From contig NC_135783.1 of the NCBI RefSeq assembly GCF_051106095.1, forward strand, positions 64,791,447-64,855,446: a DNA stretch of 64,000 nt, in the 5' to 3' direction. Under the pieces are notes generated by a model. The model saw only the letters and a program-made list of their open reading frames with translations, did no database searches and had not been told where the DNA came from. The translations under genes were made by a program, and so were the position numbers. Of this stretch, positions 1 to 23,654 are shown piece by piece (the first letter of the stretch is position 1; each line of letters starts with the position of its first letter). This DNA is from Pogona vitticeps. Its lineage: Eukaryota > Chordata > Lepidosauria > Squamata > Agamidae.

Positions 1-634
1 TGTTTAATCATAATTTGTGCATAGGAAAGTCAGATCAGGTTGTTTAAATCAACACAAAGTTTACAATATATTAGAGCTTACTTTTTCAGTTACTAAATAC
101 ATATGGCATACTGGGCTGCCACAGTCATATTGTTGTTTATACAATATAGCTTTCACAGACTGTTCGTTTGTGTGGTAGCTGTTGTTGAGTACATGAAAAA
201 ATATAGCATGTTACTATATGTCATCTATGAAGGAGTTCACCGTCAACTAATGTTCTGTTGACTGAGCAGAGACTGGAAACATTAGTTTTAAAACAACTCC
301 CAGAACCCCTTCTGAATCCCGACAAGCATAATAACCTTCATACTGGCCAGGTAGTCCTTGGAGTCATAATCCGAAACCATAATATCTCCAATAATATGTA
401 ATTTGTATGAATGACAGGCGCTACCAGGAGGCTGTAAGGACTATTCCATCAGGGCCCCCAACTTTGTGTGTGCCTCCCACACAATCCAAGTACAAGAACT
501 CCTTAATACATTTAAGTGAAATTGTTAGATACACTAATAGAGGGCTTACATTTGGAGAATTGTAGGAAGAGAAAGCTCCCCAAAGAGAGTATTTATTTTC
601 TCCTCCTCCCCCTCCCTCCCTCGCCTCCGTCAAG
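1..634. other. RPS6KA2 intron, nothing recognised
   Basis: AT-rich sequence with a C-rich patch near 600-625. No coding exon, repeat family or RNA gene is recognised. Confidence 0.6.
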
Positions 635-702
635 TCAGTTTTGACTCATGGCAACCCTTTTCTAGGGTTTTCTAGGTAGAGAGTACTCAGAAATGTAACA
701 TT

Positions 703-1079
703 GTTGATAAACAAAATATATATTTAATACTGCATATTTTAACAGCCACGAGGATTATATATGCACAGTACTGGAAAAAGGAAGGAACACCTACGGATCA
801 AGAAATAATTAAAAAGATATTGGACTGCGCCGAAATGGACAGACTAACACTGAAAATCAAAGGGAAAGCAGATACAAAATATTATCAAACATGGGACTTG
901 TTCTATCAATGACTAGAAGGACGTTGTATAGATTAGGAGCGTAATGTGTATGGTCATTGTTTTAACAAATGAATATAAGCTGTACTCAGGTGGCACGATG
1001 TTAAATCAACATAGATTGATTTTATATAATTAAAAAAATCTCAAGAAGAAGAAGAAGAAGAAGAAGAAGAAGAAGAAGA
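703..1079 (+). mobile_element. L1-type LINE 3' end, 5'-truncated, with (AAG)n tail
   Basis: Translated, the 740-940 region reads like the C-terminal end of L1 ORF2 (ARIIYAQYWKKEGTPTDQEI, then KKILDCAEMDRLTL). It ends in an (AAG)n tract at about 1043-1083. A 14-bp direct repeat AGAAATGTAACATT flanks it (689-702 and 1080-1093), which is the target-site duplication. It is truncated at the 5' side, as usual for LINE insertions. Confidence 0.7.
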
Positions 1080-1083
1080 AGAA
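1043..1083 (+). repeat. (AAG)n microsatellite
   Basis: About 13 uninterrupted AAG units forming the 3' tail of the L1 insertion. Confidence 0.95.
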
Positions 1084-2369
1084 ATGTAACATTCCCTTCT
1101 TCCGGGGTCACCCTGAGACTGTGCAGCTTGCCCAAGGCCCACATAGGCTGGCTGTTCCAGGATGTACAGTGGGGAACTGAACTCGTACCTCTGGCTCCAC
1201 AGCCAGATACTTAACTCACTTAGCTGTAGGGCACAGTTAAAGATTCAGGCACTTTGAGACTTGTTTTTCACTTATTCAGACCTCTCAATAAAATAAATAT
1301 CTGAATTTTAGTAGCGTAAAAAGCAATTTCTGGGAGTCATTAATAAAACTAAACAGAGAGGTGCTTGTAAAAGATGGGCTGCAAAACATGGATAACTGTC
1401 TGACTCGGCTTCAGCAATCTCTGAAATTCTTGAATTAAAAGTTGAGTCCATTCCATTTTTCCTCTATCCGCGAAGGTTTCGATTGCAAAGATGCAAGAAA
1501 ATTCAAATACGTTTCTATAGCTTTCTTCCCTCCAAAATGTGCATTTTGCACGGATATTTTTATGTTGTGCCTATTTCTGATGTATGTTGTGTATATTTCT
1601 CTTAATGTATGCATTTTTGGGGTACAAATTTCTCCAACTGGATACATTTTTTATCAAAGCACTCAGCTGCAAAATCTGGAGAAGTGCACAAAATGAAAGT
1701 TTATTTTGTCTCATCCACTTTGTACTTCAAGAAGTGTAAAATGGGTTAGGTTGTATTAAAATGCAAATCAAATGAATGCATTTCCCCATCTTTATTATGT
1801 ATATGTTAATGAGAAAGTTGTAGTGACCCATAGGAGGAGGACCAATTCTCATGTTTTAACTAGTGCTTAATTTCCCCTTCTGTCACATCATGCAAAAATT
1901 GGTTTGTTTCTTTGAACGATGTAACAGATGGAATACCACAAATGCTGTCATCTTGTCAAATTCTGGCCCACCTGCTATTGTTACTCATACAGGCAGCTCA
2001 CTCATGTGAGCTGAAATAGTTGTCTAAAATGTGCTATTTTTTTGTTGTTAACTGACCCACAGAGCAGAATAGATCCCAGTCTACATTGTAATTCCACAAA
2101 TTCTTCTGTTTACGGAGAATGCATTGCTTCTCAAGCTGTATGTTTTATCATCATTTTATGTTTCCCAGCAACCAGGGAGAATGACCATTGTTCCTCTGTC
2201 ATGTGGCAAGGAAAAACAAATGATTCTGAACTGGTGTTGAAATTTAGTGTGGACAGAAACACTTCAGCCTCTTTTCTCACCCCTGAAATATTTTAAATAG
2301 TATTCAGGTGATTGTCTCTGAGCATGTGCCACGTCTTCTTTTGCTATTCCTATTTGGAAAGAACAGGGA

Positions 2370-2480
2370 AAATGCTGTTGCTTAGCATAGTAAGTTGCAC
2401 TGAAGTAGGCCCATCAAATCAATGGGGATTTAATGGGTTCCCTCCTCCATACTCTGACAAACCTACTGTAACTTCAACTT
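2370..2480. mobile_element. Possible reptile MITE fragment
   Basis: Contains agtaagttgcactgaagtag and a nearby cccatcaaatcaatgggg, a pattern also seen at 13175-13310. Such segments recur as short non-autonomous DNA elements in reptiles. Ends are not clear. Confidence 0.35.
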
Positions 2481-2559
2481 GATATGTCAGAGTACTTCAT
2501 GATTAGAAGAAGACCACTTGAATCAATGGAACCTACAGAAAAGTTGATTCAACAAATCT

Positions 2560-2672
2560 CCACTGGTTGTTGTAGGTTTTTCGGGCTGTTTGGCTATGTT
2601 CTGGAGGTTTTTCTTCCTAACATTTTGCCAGTCTCTGTGGCCAGCATCTTCAGAGGACAGGAGTTAGAACTC
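2560..2672 (-). mobile_element. Penelope-like element terminal fragment, degraded
   Basis: On the minus strand it reads cctctgaagatgctggccac, agagactgg.. and ..aacctacaacaacc. The same unit appears at 42057-42160 and 63560-63660, the last attached to a Penelope reverse transcriptase. This is the pseudo-LTR part of the element. The GAAA of the hammerhead-like core is changed here. Confidence 0.7.
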
Positions 2673-3953
2673 TGTCTGTGTTCTGGTGTGGTGTGTAGGA
2701 TAGTTGAATATTTGTAGCTGTGGGATCAGCTTTCAGGAGATTGGGTGATTATGGTGATTTGAGTGTTTTTTGTTATGGGTGTATTGTTGTGATAAGAGGG
2801 GGATGATCTGCCACTGTGATTAATGCGTGTCATTAGCTAGTCTTTTGTGTGCAATGTACCAGTGTTCACCTGTCCCATAACATTTGGAGGCAAATGTTAT
2901 GAATCTGAATTAATAAATAGCACAAGTAACTGAGCATGTATTGCCTGCAGAAATCATGGCATATTTTGTACTGAACGCTATGTGACTTCCTTAACAAAAT
3001 CTGCCATTAGTTAGCCAATTTCTTGTAAAAGATTATTACTCTAATTTTATGGAAAATGCTACCATGGGTTGAATGAATCACTGAAGCTAATGAAACCTAA
3101 CTGTGCAAAGAGTGATCTCCCAGAAACAATTACTATTATATTACCTCTCTTTCAAGACATCGTAAAAAAATTATGCCATGCTCCTCTTAAATAATGTTAG
3201 CAATCCTGTAATAAGCTCTTATAACCTTGGTAATTTGATAGAAGGGAGAGAGACGAGTTGAAATATAAATATGACTCACAGAGGACTTATTTTTAGGAGA
3301 TGTACTGCACTTGTTTTTCCTGACTGCACAGAAATCCAATGTTCTTCTTGATCTTAAACCATTAGGTTAGAATTCCTGTACTGTATTAGATATCTGTTCA
3401 CATGTTTTCCTCCTGGGAAGTTCTATTTATCATACTATAGTTAGTGGAGCTGCTCTCTCAGAAAATTACTTGAATATGATATAATTCATTGAAGATAAGC
3501 ATTCATTTGTGCCTTATAAGCTTATCATTATACATGTTATATTGTATTATGTGGCAGGATCCCAGACATACAAAAACTGAGCTGGATGCAAAAAGCAAAA
3601 AATAATTGCATTGCATTTTCTGTTTAATCAAGAAATGCAAATTACATTGGTTTGAATTAAAAGCTGAACCAAACAAATTTCAATGCTGTCTTAAGATAAA
3701 TTAAGCAATGGTGATATATGTTTCCTCTGTATAAATGGCATTTACTTATCCTGGTGATTGGTAAAATTTCTTTTTCCTGATTACAGTTTCATGCTGCTTT
3801 GATGGTTGTTTCATTGTGCTTCCAGTTTGTATATGCCTATGAAGCTTTCATAACCCCCAGTAAATGCATATATGAGGCTTATGGGGCTGGTTAGACTTGC
3901 ACTTGAATTCTGTGTTCTCATAGCTTACTACTGTCTTCTTCTTCTTCTTCTAG

Positions 3954-14552
<10,599 letters not shown>

Positions 14553-15397
14553 CGGTCCCAAATAATATCTGACCAAAAAGAGAAAAAGAAAAAAAACTAT
14601 GTTGTATGTTGATCAGAAAGGCTGATCTGTACTACTAATTTTGCAGGACTCTGGAATATTGTTACACTGAATTGCTAGAATCAGCAGAACTCCAGTATAA
14701 GGCAAAGTTGTCCTTTGCATTCAGATTCTTTTTTTTCCCTTTTCTTTTTTAAAACCAAGATTTCACGTTAGCAGTTACTCAAAAATGTGCCAAATTTTCA
14801 AGTGGTGTATTGCTTCTTATTTATGTCTACACTGCTGAAATCCTGTTCTGTCCCCATTTTCTTCAAATGCTATTTTTGGAATCTTTTAAATGCTCAGTAA
14901 TACCACTTTTCATAAGCCCTTTTCGGTAGGAAACAACTGGTTGTGATTTCAGAGATCAGTTATACCAGCATATGTGTAATGATGAATTGTCACAGTTAGC
15001 AAATGCACCAAATACCCATCATCAGCTGGAGTAAGGTTCATCTCCAAAGAGCTATATAGAAAACAGTGATCTGCTATAAAGGAAATCCTCTAGACCTCGG
15101 ATGCTTCCAGATGAGACTTTTCCTGTGCAATTACATTTCCTCCCTCCTGGAATTTTTGGGAGGTCTAGATATTTTCTCTAATTTTTAGCCTTTCGTGCTC
15201 CTCCATCACTGTGCTTTTTCTTTTTTCTTACTAGAAGAACAGCTTTAAGTAAGGGAAAAATGATGGAATAGTTGCACAAGACTGTATTAGCAGTAGGAGC
15301 CCTCCATCCGGAAGCATCTCCTAACCAGCAGTAGAGAAAATTATTCAGTAAGCAAAGTCTATGATATTTTACCATGGGTGGAAGTGTGATGTTGAAC

Positions 15398-15516
15398 TAA
15401 CAGTGCAATCCAGTTCCTGTCTGTCCAGACATAACTACTATGGAATTCAGCAGGATTTATTTCCATGTAGATCGGTAGATGTGTGTATATATACGATTGC
15501 AGCTTTAGTGTCTTTC
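15398..15516. mobile_element. hAT-like MITE (tgcaatcc..ggattgca type)
   Basis: Begins cagtgcaatcc and ends acgattgcagctt, with agcaggatttatttccatgt inside. This is the common amniote MITE around a cagtggggcttac core. Terminal repeats are imperfect. A related core (taagtcccactgagtttaat) is at 15688-15710. Confidence 0.5.
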
Positions 15517-16958
15517 ATGACTATCTTGGCCTCAGTTAAGCATAAAGTGGTTGATAAAATGAGGTATCTCCTGCAGAGATCACTGGCAAACTTTATATCT
15601 GTCTATTAACCTTAATTACGTCCTTTGGCCACAACCCAAAACAGATATCAGCAGTAGAAAGCTATGCATGCTTACTACTCCACAATAAGTCCCACTGAGT
15701 TTAATTGAGCTTATGCCCAAGGTAAATGCATAAAGGATAATACCCTAAGACTTTTGAAATCAGTGAATTAGGAGCAACTGGTTCTTACTTGTATTGTGGC
15801 CATTATTTTAAGCACTTAGGTTGTTCTTCATTTCCAGAATGGATGTTGTCACTTTCTAGAACTGTGCAAGAGAAACCAGTAGGCTAAATTGTCTTTTCAT
15901 TTGTTTTGGAGGCAGGGGGTGGGAATGTGATGACAAAATATTGTGTCTTCTGGATTATTTTGTCAAGAAGTGAGGTTATTCTCATACAAAACAGAGTTTG
16001 GGAAATTCATGTTAATTATGTCTGTACACACAAGACACACACACACACAAGAAAAAGGTTGCATTAGCTACTGTAATATGCTTCTTTGGGTCTGTTTCTG
16101 TGTTCAAAATATGTTGTTTATTTTATTTATATTATTCTTTATTTTAAAATTATATTTAGTTTCCATTTTTATGTGCTATGCACACAGAATTGCAGCAAAG
16201 TGGTTGCTTCTCAAGTTGGATTTTTCAAATAATATAATGCTGTGAAACTCCATCATATATGTGAGTCAGCTCTAGCGCTACAGGAGACACAAGATAGTAT
16301 TGTAGATCTCAGAAATCTTGAATATGTCAGCCTGTACTTTTATGCATTCAGAAAAAACAAGATGGGGTCGGTGGGGCTTTCTCATCTTTGTATTCACTTG
16401 GTTATTTAAACAGAGAAACACAGTGCACCTAAAATCTTCATGGCTATATTCTGCAAAGCTAGGGTATTTTCACAAACAACTATACAATTTCTCTCCTCCA
16501 TAATATCATAACTCTATTTTGCTAAAGGCCTGTTAATAAGGGACATAAGCGACTGTGGACTGCTTGTAAATATTGGCATATTCACTCACAGATATCATGG
16601 GAGAAGTTACCTGCCATTGGTAAACTCTACTTGCTGATTCAGATCTGTAGTAATGTTGGCAGCTTAAATACATGTAACATGCATTTGATCATGAAACACA
16701 TACACTAAGAACTACCTGACATAACTGAGTGATGTACTCTGCTGGAAGTTTTTAAACCAAGATTGGATGGCCTCCTACCTGAGATGTTCAAGGTACATTA
16801 GTATTGTAATTACATTATTGTAATGGACATATCATGTGCCACAGAGTAATTTCATTTGTAATTCAAAGTCTAGCTGGATTTCACTAGATGCTGTATCTGG
16901 TGTGTGTTTTCTGTCATTTCCAGAACACACATTACTAGCATTCCAGTTGTTGGAGGAG

Positions 16959-17090
16959 AGCTGTAGCTCAACAGAAAGAAACTTGCTTGGCACACTGAAG
17001 CTCTCAGGTTCATTCCAATTAAGTATGTTCAGGAAAAGATTCTGGAGAGTTGCTGCCAGTAGCTGTGGTTAACACTGACTATAGGATAGT
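16959..17090 (+). mobile_element. tRNA-derived SINE
   Basis: Starts agctgtagctcaacagaaag, an A-box-like tRNA head. A B-box-like ctcaggttcattcc lies at 17003-17016, followed by attctggagagttgctgcca, a known body sequence of a reptilian tRNA SINE. A tail-like aaggtggcttcatat lies further on at about 17402-17416. Confidence 0.6.
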
Positions 17091-17561
17091 CGGCTACAGA
17101 AATGGGGGGTTGGCAGCACTACAGACTGCACAAACAAAATTGGAAGTGATCAGAGAGCTGCTTTGAGTTTCCAAAAATGCCTTTTTGAGGTCAAATACAG
17201 TGCAGGGAGGCACATTTTATTTTATTGAACAGTTGTCTTTCCAGAAACTTCTAGAGACCTGATTCTAACCTTTTCATCTTATTTTTTTCTGACAATGAGG
17301 GCAATGTGGGAGAGGTCTGTGGCCTTGGGAGGGCACATGTGGCACACAGAGGGCATGATTCTGACCTTTAATACAGGTGGAGCAAATGACTGATTTAATA
17401 TAAGGTGGCTTCATATATTCCTGCTGCCATAATTATAATAGATGTGCATACTAGTTGTTTTTGTACTCACTTTGGGAAATGCTCAGTATACATGGATAGA
17501 ATGAAAACTGTATAGACCTGCTAACATTATATACATAACACAATGATACTTCTACCTATTT

Positions 17562-17795
17562 GTCACCTCTGACGTCCGGCGATCCTATGAATGAGCAGTC
17601 TCCAAAATGTGTTGTCCTTAATAGCCCTGCTCAGCTGTTGTGAACTCAAGCCTGTGGCTTCCTTTAGGGAATCAATCCATCTCTCATTTGGTCTTCTCCT
17701 TTTCTTATTGCCTTCAGCCTTTCCCGGCATTATTGTCTTTCACAAAGAATCTTATTTTTCTCATAATATGCCCAAAGTAGAACAGCCTTAGTTTT
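17562..17795 (-). mobile_element. RTE-type LINE fragment (non-BovB), C-terminal
   Basis: The minus frame reads YFGHIMRKIRFF and, further on, SHRLEFTTAEQGY-like residues, i.e. the MRK..xxLEK..GRP end region of an RTE reverse-transcriptase gene. It parallels the plus-strand fragment at 4290-4465. It ends at catctctcat.. through cccaaagtagaac. Confidence 0.6.
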
Positions 17796-18208
17796 ATTTA
17801 CCTATGTAGCACAATCAAATCCCCGGGGTTTCAAGGAAATTGATAAAAAGTTCTTTGGAAAAGCAGGAAGGGCTTGTTTTGAAAACATTTCACAAATTGC
17901 TGCTAAAAAAATGAAGAGTGTTTTTAAGGTGCCCTCATGGTCTCCCCACACAGTGATTTTTGCATGGGTTCGGTAGGTTGCCGCCAAGCCCAAATAGTCA
18001 TTGGGCCCTATCAAGAATTTTGTCTAAGAGTGATTTGAACCACAATTAACTTGGACTACAGTGGCAAGATTATTACTAATTTTGTTTGAAATAAAGCAGA
18101 GGTAGTGTTTAGCTGTAAATGCCCTACTTACAGCTACTGGCTTGTTTCCTTATGACAGGTAGGTACACAGGCAGCCATACAGATATTTCTTCAAATAATA
18201 TGGGGAGC

Positions 18209-18213
18209 CCTAT

Positions 18214-18268
<55 letters not shown>

Positions 18269-18345
18269 TTGTTTCATTTTGTTTATATACCACATTTCCC
18301 TCAATTTTGGGGACCCAGAACAGCTCACTGCCCCTGGGTAGTTTA
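18209..18345 (-). mobile_element. CR1 tail with (TTTA)n
   Basis: A (TTTA)15 tract runs from 18209 to about 18270, followed by gtttatataccacatttccc.. and acagctcactg, a decayed minus-strand CR1 3' end. Confidence 0.5.
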
Positions 18346-18429
18346 TTCAGATGACTTCATTTGAGGAGACTTTGGCCATTTTTTGCAACCTAAATAAAAA
18401 CAAACTTGACACAATCACTCTGCTTCCAA

Positions 18430-18431
18430 AT

Positions 18432-18498
<67 letters not shown>

Positions 18499-18565
18499 TT
18501 TTCCATCTTTCTCTTCAAAGGGACCCAAGGCGGCTGGTGAACAACCAAGCTGAAAGCAAGATTTA
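18430..18565 (-). mobile_element. CR1 tail with (TTTA)n, second copy
   Basis: A (TTTA)17 tract at about 18431-18501 followed by ttccatctttctcttcaaag..acccaaggcggctggtgaac. It is a second minus-strand LINE tail close to the first. Confidence 0.55.
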
Positions 18566-19994
18566 GCAAATAATCTTGATTAGCATGTTGGGGGGGGGGG
18601 GGACAAAAAATATACATGCTCCATATTGGCCAAATAATCTTTAAAGTGAAATACATATATCAAAAGTTGAGTAGCATATTTCCTAGCATTTTTGATTACT
18701 CTTATCAGTAGCAGTGCCTATGTTCCATGTTCTCCTAGAATACACTCCCATTTCTCAACCAGCATCACCTGTAGCCAGGATAATAGTGTTCCTGGGATTA
18801 AAAGATAAACTTTTCATTATAAGAGATAATCGGTGATGTGTATTTTACACAAAGTCCAGCTTCCAACATCATGTATAGCCTTTCTGACAAGCAAAACTGA
18901 ATTCTTCTGGCTTTAGGTCAACCAAATCAATAGGCCATGTAGGTTGTAAACATAAAACATAATATGAAATATGTGACAAATGAATGTAATCCACAGTCCA
19001 TAGACCTAACCTACCAATGGGCTTTCTACAAAGAAGTGCAGTGTATACTGGAAGTGTCATGACACTATTCATTCAAAAGTATGGCAGGGTGGAATGATTA
19101 TCAGAAAGGGTCAGGCTGAAGTCAACTGGGTAGGTGTTAAGCTTAAAGGCAGTTAACATTGTTGTAAATCCCATCTCATTGCTATGTAGCTCAAGCTTAC
19201 TGCATTCAGTATATGAAATCCAGTAGTAAGTCACAAAATTGGGTAGTTGCAACTTACTATTGGATTTTAGCCACTAACTCCTAAAATGGGTTGCAGTATG
19301 AGAAATAAGGGTGAGAATATTACTTTTTAAAGGGCTAGTTCTGATAGGAAAGCTGATTTAGTGCACAACATCTGTTTCAAGGACAGTGCAATCCAGCAGA
19401 ATAAGAAGAGGGAACAAACATCCCTCTGTGCTCCAGCTCTCCTGAAAACTGCTGTTGGGATCTGCAGAACTGTTCCGAGATGCCGGGGGGGGGCGCTTTA
19501 CAGGACCAGCATGACTTTGGATGTGGGCTAAATTCATGATGGTATGTAATGGCGACAATCTCTTCAAATACCCCCATGTTCTGTTCTATACACTATATAG
19601 TAAATATGAAAAGGAATGTCCTAATCAGTACTCAATATTTTGATGCTTAAAATTGTGAGTAATACTTGTCAGACTTCTGTGTTTCAGGGTTAGGTCATCC
19701 ACAAATAAAGATTATTTGGTGATCATATGAATTCAGGGTTAAAGGTTTGGTCTCGTAGTCCCAGTCTTAGTTCCACTGTAATCTCTAAATAGAATCAGTC
19801 TCACTAATTTCAACAGAGTAGGAAGTTCCCTTGTACTTCAAGACGTACAAGTAGCTTGATGTTGAAATTGTAATTCCAAAGGTCTTTGTGCGTCAGGTAC
19901 ACATATGTATTGCAACAAATGTTCATGGCTGAAAAGGAAAAATGTGGCTTATAAAGAACACATTTAGCATGCATTTCTTGGCCTGAAGTAAAAC

Positions 19995-20232
19995 CTCATC
20001 TACACTAGTAAGCATGTTATCTACACCAGAGAATCACAGCACTTTTATGCCAATTTAACAAGCTCCATTCTACAATCTCCTGGGATTTGTAGTTTGGAGA
20101 GAGGCTAGTGTACCCCCAAACTCTAGTGAGCACATATACCTCACCAAACTACAAATCCCAGAATTCCTTAGGCTGGAGCCATAGCAGTTAAAGTGGTTTC
20201 AGATGGCTTTAACTTTGTAGTGTAGATACACA
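19995..20232. mobile_element. Inverted-repeat MITE
   Basis: Outer ends atctacacta (near 19998) and tagtgtagat (near 20217) are inverted. Inside, ctcctgggatttgtagtttg and caaactacaaatcccagaat are a second inverted pair. Non-coding. This looks like a hAT-type MITE of amniotes. Confidence 0.55.
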
Positions 20233-21304
20233 GCACCTAATGCTATCAGTCAAAGGGCACAGAGACCTTCTCTACTTAATAGCTTTTTCTATGGTAAGAA
20301 AAACAATGAAAGAAGCAGTGAGTAAACAGAGGAAAAGTACAAATAAGATAGGACTTCCCCCTAAACTTGCACGAATGAGGAAGGGAAGCTGCACAATAAA
20401 GCCTCACCTGAAAGAACAGCATCCGTGCATTGCCATCCACTAGTTTCACTCTTCATACAGTTATGCAGCAAGGCCTAGTCTTTTTCTTTCTTTTTCCATT
20501 GGCTTATTTATAAGCACTTTTGATTCATCCAATTTCTAAAGATTCTAGGACACAAATCAATCAACCAGTCAGTGCTGCTTATAATAGCTTAAAAATAAAT
20601 ACTGCCTAAATTTAAACTACCATAACAATTTAATTCAAATTTGAACTAAACTGAAATGCTTTACAGAATCCAAGATTATTTGGAGGAAAGAAGGCAATGC
20701 AGAACATGATAGGTAACCAGTTCCAAAGGGTGGTGCTCTAAGAACAACTCTTAAGATTCTTGGATATCTTTCTTCCCTCAGAAGGCAACCTAGGTAAACA
20801 TTCTGCATTGTGGTAAACTGAGGACTGTATCATATTGCTTGTCACTCACAGGATGCAGGGTCTCTGTAACAGGACTCTGGCCTACTGAATAAGGGAAGCA
20901 GCCTCTCCATAGCACTGACACTAGCACTCATGCCCCATTATTGCACATTTGTCTCCCAAAGTTGGCTCTTTCATTTGGTTACATGCAACAGTTGCTGGGA
21001 GATCAGGAATGAAGGCGTAGTATGGGAGCAAAGGGTAGCGTGGATCACACAACCTGCCCTGCACCCTTTAAACGAGTCTCCTTGTCTCAGGTGCAGTGAA
21101 GGATGCTGTCCCATCACCCATGTTGAAAGAGAATTCATTGCTAGTCCCATCAGTATATGTGGAATACAAGCAACACTGCCATTTTATCCTTAAGCAGCGG
21201 AATTTACTTGGCTGCCACCCTCTATTTTTCTGAGGCATCACAAAACCAGTAAATTCATTTACTTTGAAACCCTTATACTTCGCCATCTTGGACGTATAAT
21301 ATAT

Positions 21305-21383
21305 GTTTTTGGTTTTATTCTTTTTAAATTTGTAAACCGCCCAGAGTAGACCTTTGGTCTAGATGGGTGGGATAGACATCCAA

Positions 21384-21450
<67 letters not shown>
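21305..21450 (+). mobile_element. CR1-type LINE tail with (AAAT)n
   Basis: The sequence ttgtaaaccgcccagagtag..tggtctagatgggtgggata is the standard LINE 3' end of lizard genomes, followed by about 17 AAAT units. Confidence 0.7.
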
Positions 21451-23478
21451 CCCTGCTTCAAGTAGAGTATTAAAGCCTGTAATAGTTTAGAAAGAACAGT
21501 AACAGTCTAGCCTCATCTAAACTAATGAGATCATTACCATGATATGTTCCAGCTTCTCCTCAGTGACACCAGAACCTTGGGCTTATCATATTATTCTTCC
21601 CACGGAAAGTGAAAAGGACATCTTGGTACCTCTTAGCCTGCACCTCCAGTTGCTCTTATATATGCTAGCCAGAATGGATACTGTACCAGAATGCATCTTT
21701 GTCACATCACTGGTCATACACCCACTGAAAAACCAAGATGCATCCCAGCACCTTGACAATTAGCCACATCAAGGTGCAAAAACACCTTGGGTAGACCAAC
21801 AGGACTGTGGCCATTAAGAGTTAGAGTCTAGGTTTTAAAGTAGTATTATAGTTAACTTTGATAAAGGTTTTTTTTTCATCCATACTATTCTGAAGTTTTA
21901 AAACTCTTGAGTGTTAGCATAGGTATTTTAACTCTGCTCTAGTATTTTCAAAGTGGAAAGGACACCCTCTTCCATTGGAAATTAAACTTTCTATCTCAAA
22001 TTGACCATCTCATGACGTTTTCCAAAGTTAAGCAGAAGGAACTTTTGTGGGAAGATACATGTTCTACTCCCAGGTGCAGGATAAAAATTTTAATGCATAT
22101 TTAGTTGTACAGATCAGAATCTGAGTCAGTGTAAAATAAAGTAATCCATAAGTTCTAAGTGCCAGTGACATGACATTTACAGTTGTAAATAAACTTGTGT
22201 GATGCCTTAAAGACTAAAACAATCAAACAGGTGTAGCACCTGACCTGCAGGAAACAGTGGAACTCTTTTTTAAGAGTAAGGGCTTTGAGTTGAGGGTTAG
22301 AATTCTAGATCAGTATTTCTAGACTATGGCACGGTATTTCATTTACAGATTCCACATCCATGTTTGTGAACTGTTTGATTTGAAATGTTCATGCTTCAAG
22401 GTGTCCATGCATCGAAGTTTCATGTTTGAAAGGAGCTGCCAGTGCTAGTGTATATTATATGTACCAGAGTAATTTTTTAAAAAAATAAACTTGGTTTTAT
22501 GGAGTGTAATATTTTTATAGCACAATAATCATTTGGGACTTTGTACTTTGCTGGACATAACTGTATTTAGAGAAGCTTCTTGATCCTATTTTCTGTGTAC
22601 TGTGTCTACTGTTGCTGCTGCTACAGCTGCTGGCCTCAGCTGCTGGGTGAATGTTATTGTGAAATTGTCTGAATTGACCTTCAGAGGTTCACAGGTCTGT
22701 GTTAAGTATGTTGGCAGGGGGAAAAGTGGTCATGGGTCCAATGGGGCAAGAATTTACTGTGGTGAATTCCTGGGTAGGAACCTCAGTATTGACCATCATC
22801 TGTACATCTGTTATTTATAATAAATAAAAATTGAAACCTATCATACCTCAGTTGTTGATTTAACTCATTGTCTTATACTGTGCACTATCCATCTTTAGGG
22901 ATATGTACTGAAGGCCTGAATGGTATCTTCATAATTTTCTTTTTCATTAATTCCTGCACTTCTGTTTTCATTCAGAGTCACAAACACAACAGTCACAATA
23001 GATCTAAATGTAATTATTTCCACACACACCATTGATAGGGATGCAGATGCTTTTCTAGGCACCATCACACATCTCTTGAGGCATATCTTCACCTGGGGCC
23101 AGTCACAAGGAATATATGTGGCCAAGATTGCATCAGAAATAGCAGATCTCTGGCCCACTTCATTCTGGACTGATACATACACACACACGTCTCATACTGA
23201 GCTGGAAATGTCCAAAGTAAGATTTTAAGGAGCATCTTGGGAACTTCACATAGTCTGAATCCTAGGAGCTAATAAGGTATACATTATACTGAAACAGGAA
23301 TGCCTCAACTCTTGAGGTCTATTAAACCATTAAGCAGAGAGGCTGCTGTACCTGCATAGTCTTTCCACCTGAAACCAGCACCCTCAGAACAGGCATTCTA
23401 GCCAATTGGGAGAGGTTACACAGACAGAGCAGCTTTCTGTGCTCAGAATGTTGTGCTTTCGTTTTTAATACAATAGTG

Positions 23479-23570
23479 CAGTGGTTCTTAACCTTTTTGA
23501 AAGAAACGCCCCCTTGAGCCATTGAGGAAGTTATCACCGCCCCCCTCCCCACGGTGATGATATCTTGCTT

Positions 23571-23654
<84 letters not shown>

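Larger units (their letters stand above)
635..1235 (+). mobile_element. tRNA-type/MIR-like SINE split by an L1 insertion
   Basis: The left part (635-702) reads gactcatggcaaccctttt and the right part (1094-1235) contains gtgcagcttgcccaaggccc and a cagccagatac tail. A related segment at 7195-7330 carries the same tail. The SINE family name is uncertain. The interruption is the L1 fragment at 703-1079. Confidence 0.5.
1236..3953. other. RPS6KA2 intron remainder
   Basis: Apart from the MITE (2370-2480) and Penelope (2560-2672) pieces I see nothing recognisable in this AT-rich stretch. A (CTT)n pyrimidine tract at 3935-3951 serves as the acceptor of the next exon. Confidence 0.55.
14553..22850 (+). 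other. Probable long RPS6KA2 3' UTR / downstream flank
   Basis: AT-rich non-coding sequence after the RPS6KA2 stop. Possible polyadenylation signals AATAAA lie at 22484-22489 and, overlapping, at 22819-22828, the latter followed by a T/G-rich stretch. Mammalian RPS6KA2 has a multi-kilobase 3' UTR, so the transcript could run well into this stretch, but the true end cannot be fixed from sequence alone. The stretch also holds MITE, SINE, RTE and (TTTA)n repeats listed separately, with no other gene seen. Confidence 0.35.
17800..23470. other. RPS6KA2 distal 3' flank
   Basis: Besides the LINE tails, MITE and microsatellites listed, this is plain AT-rich sequence. A poly(G) run lies at about 18589-18602. 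A duplicated aaatccagtagtaag / ttactattggatttt pair at 19218-19272 hints at another degraded MITE. No further gene is seen. Confidence 0.45.
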
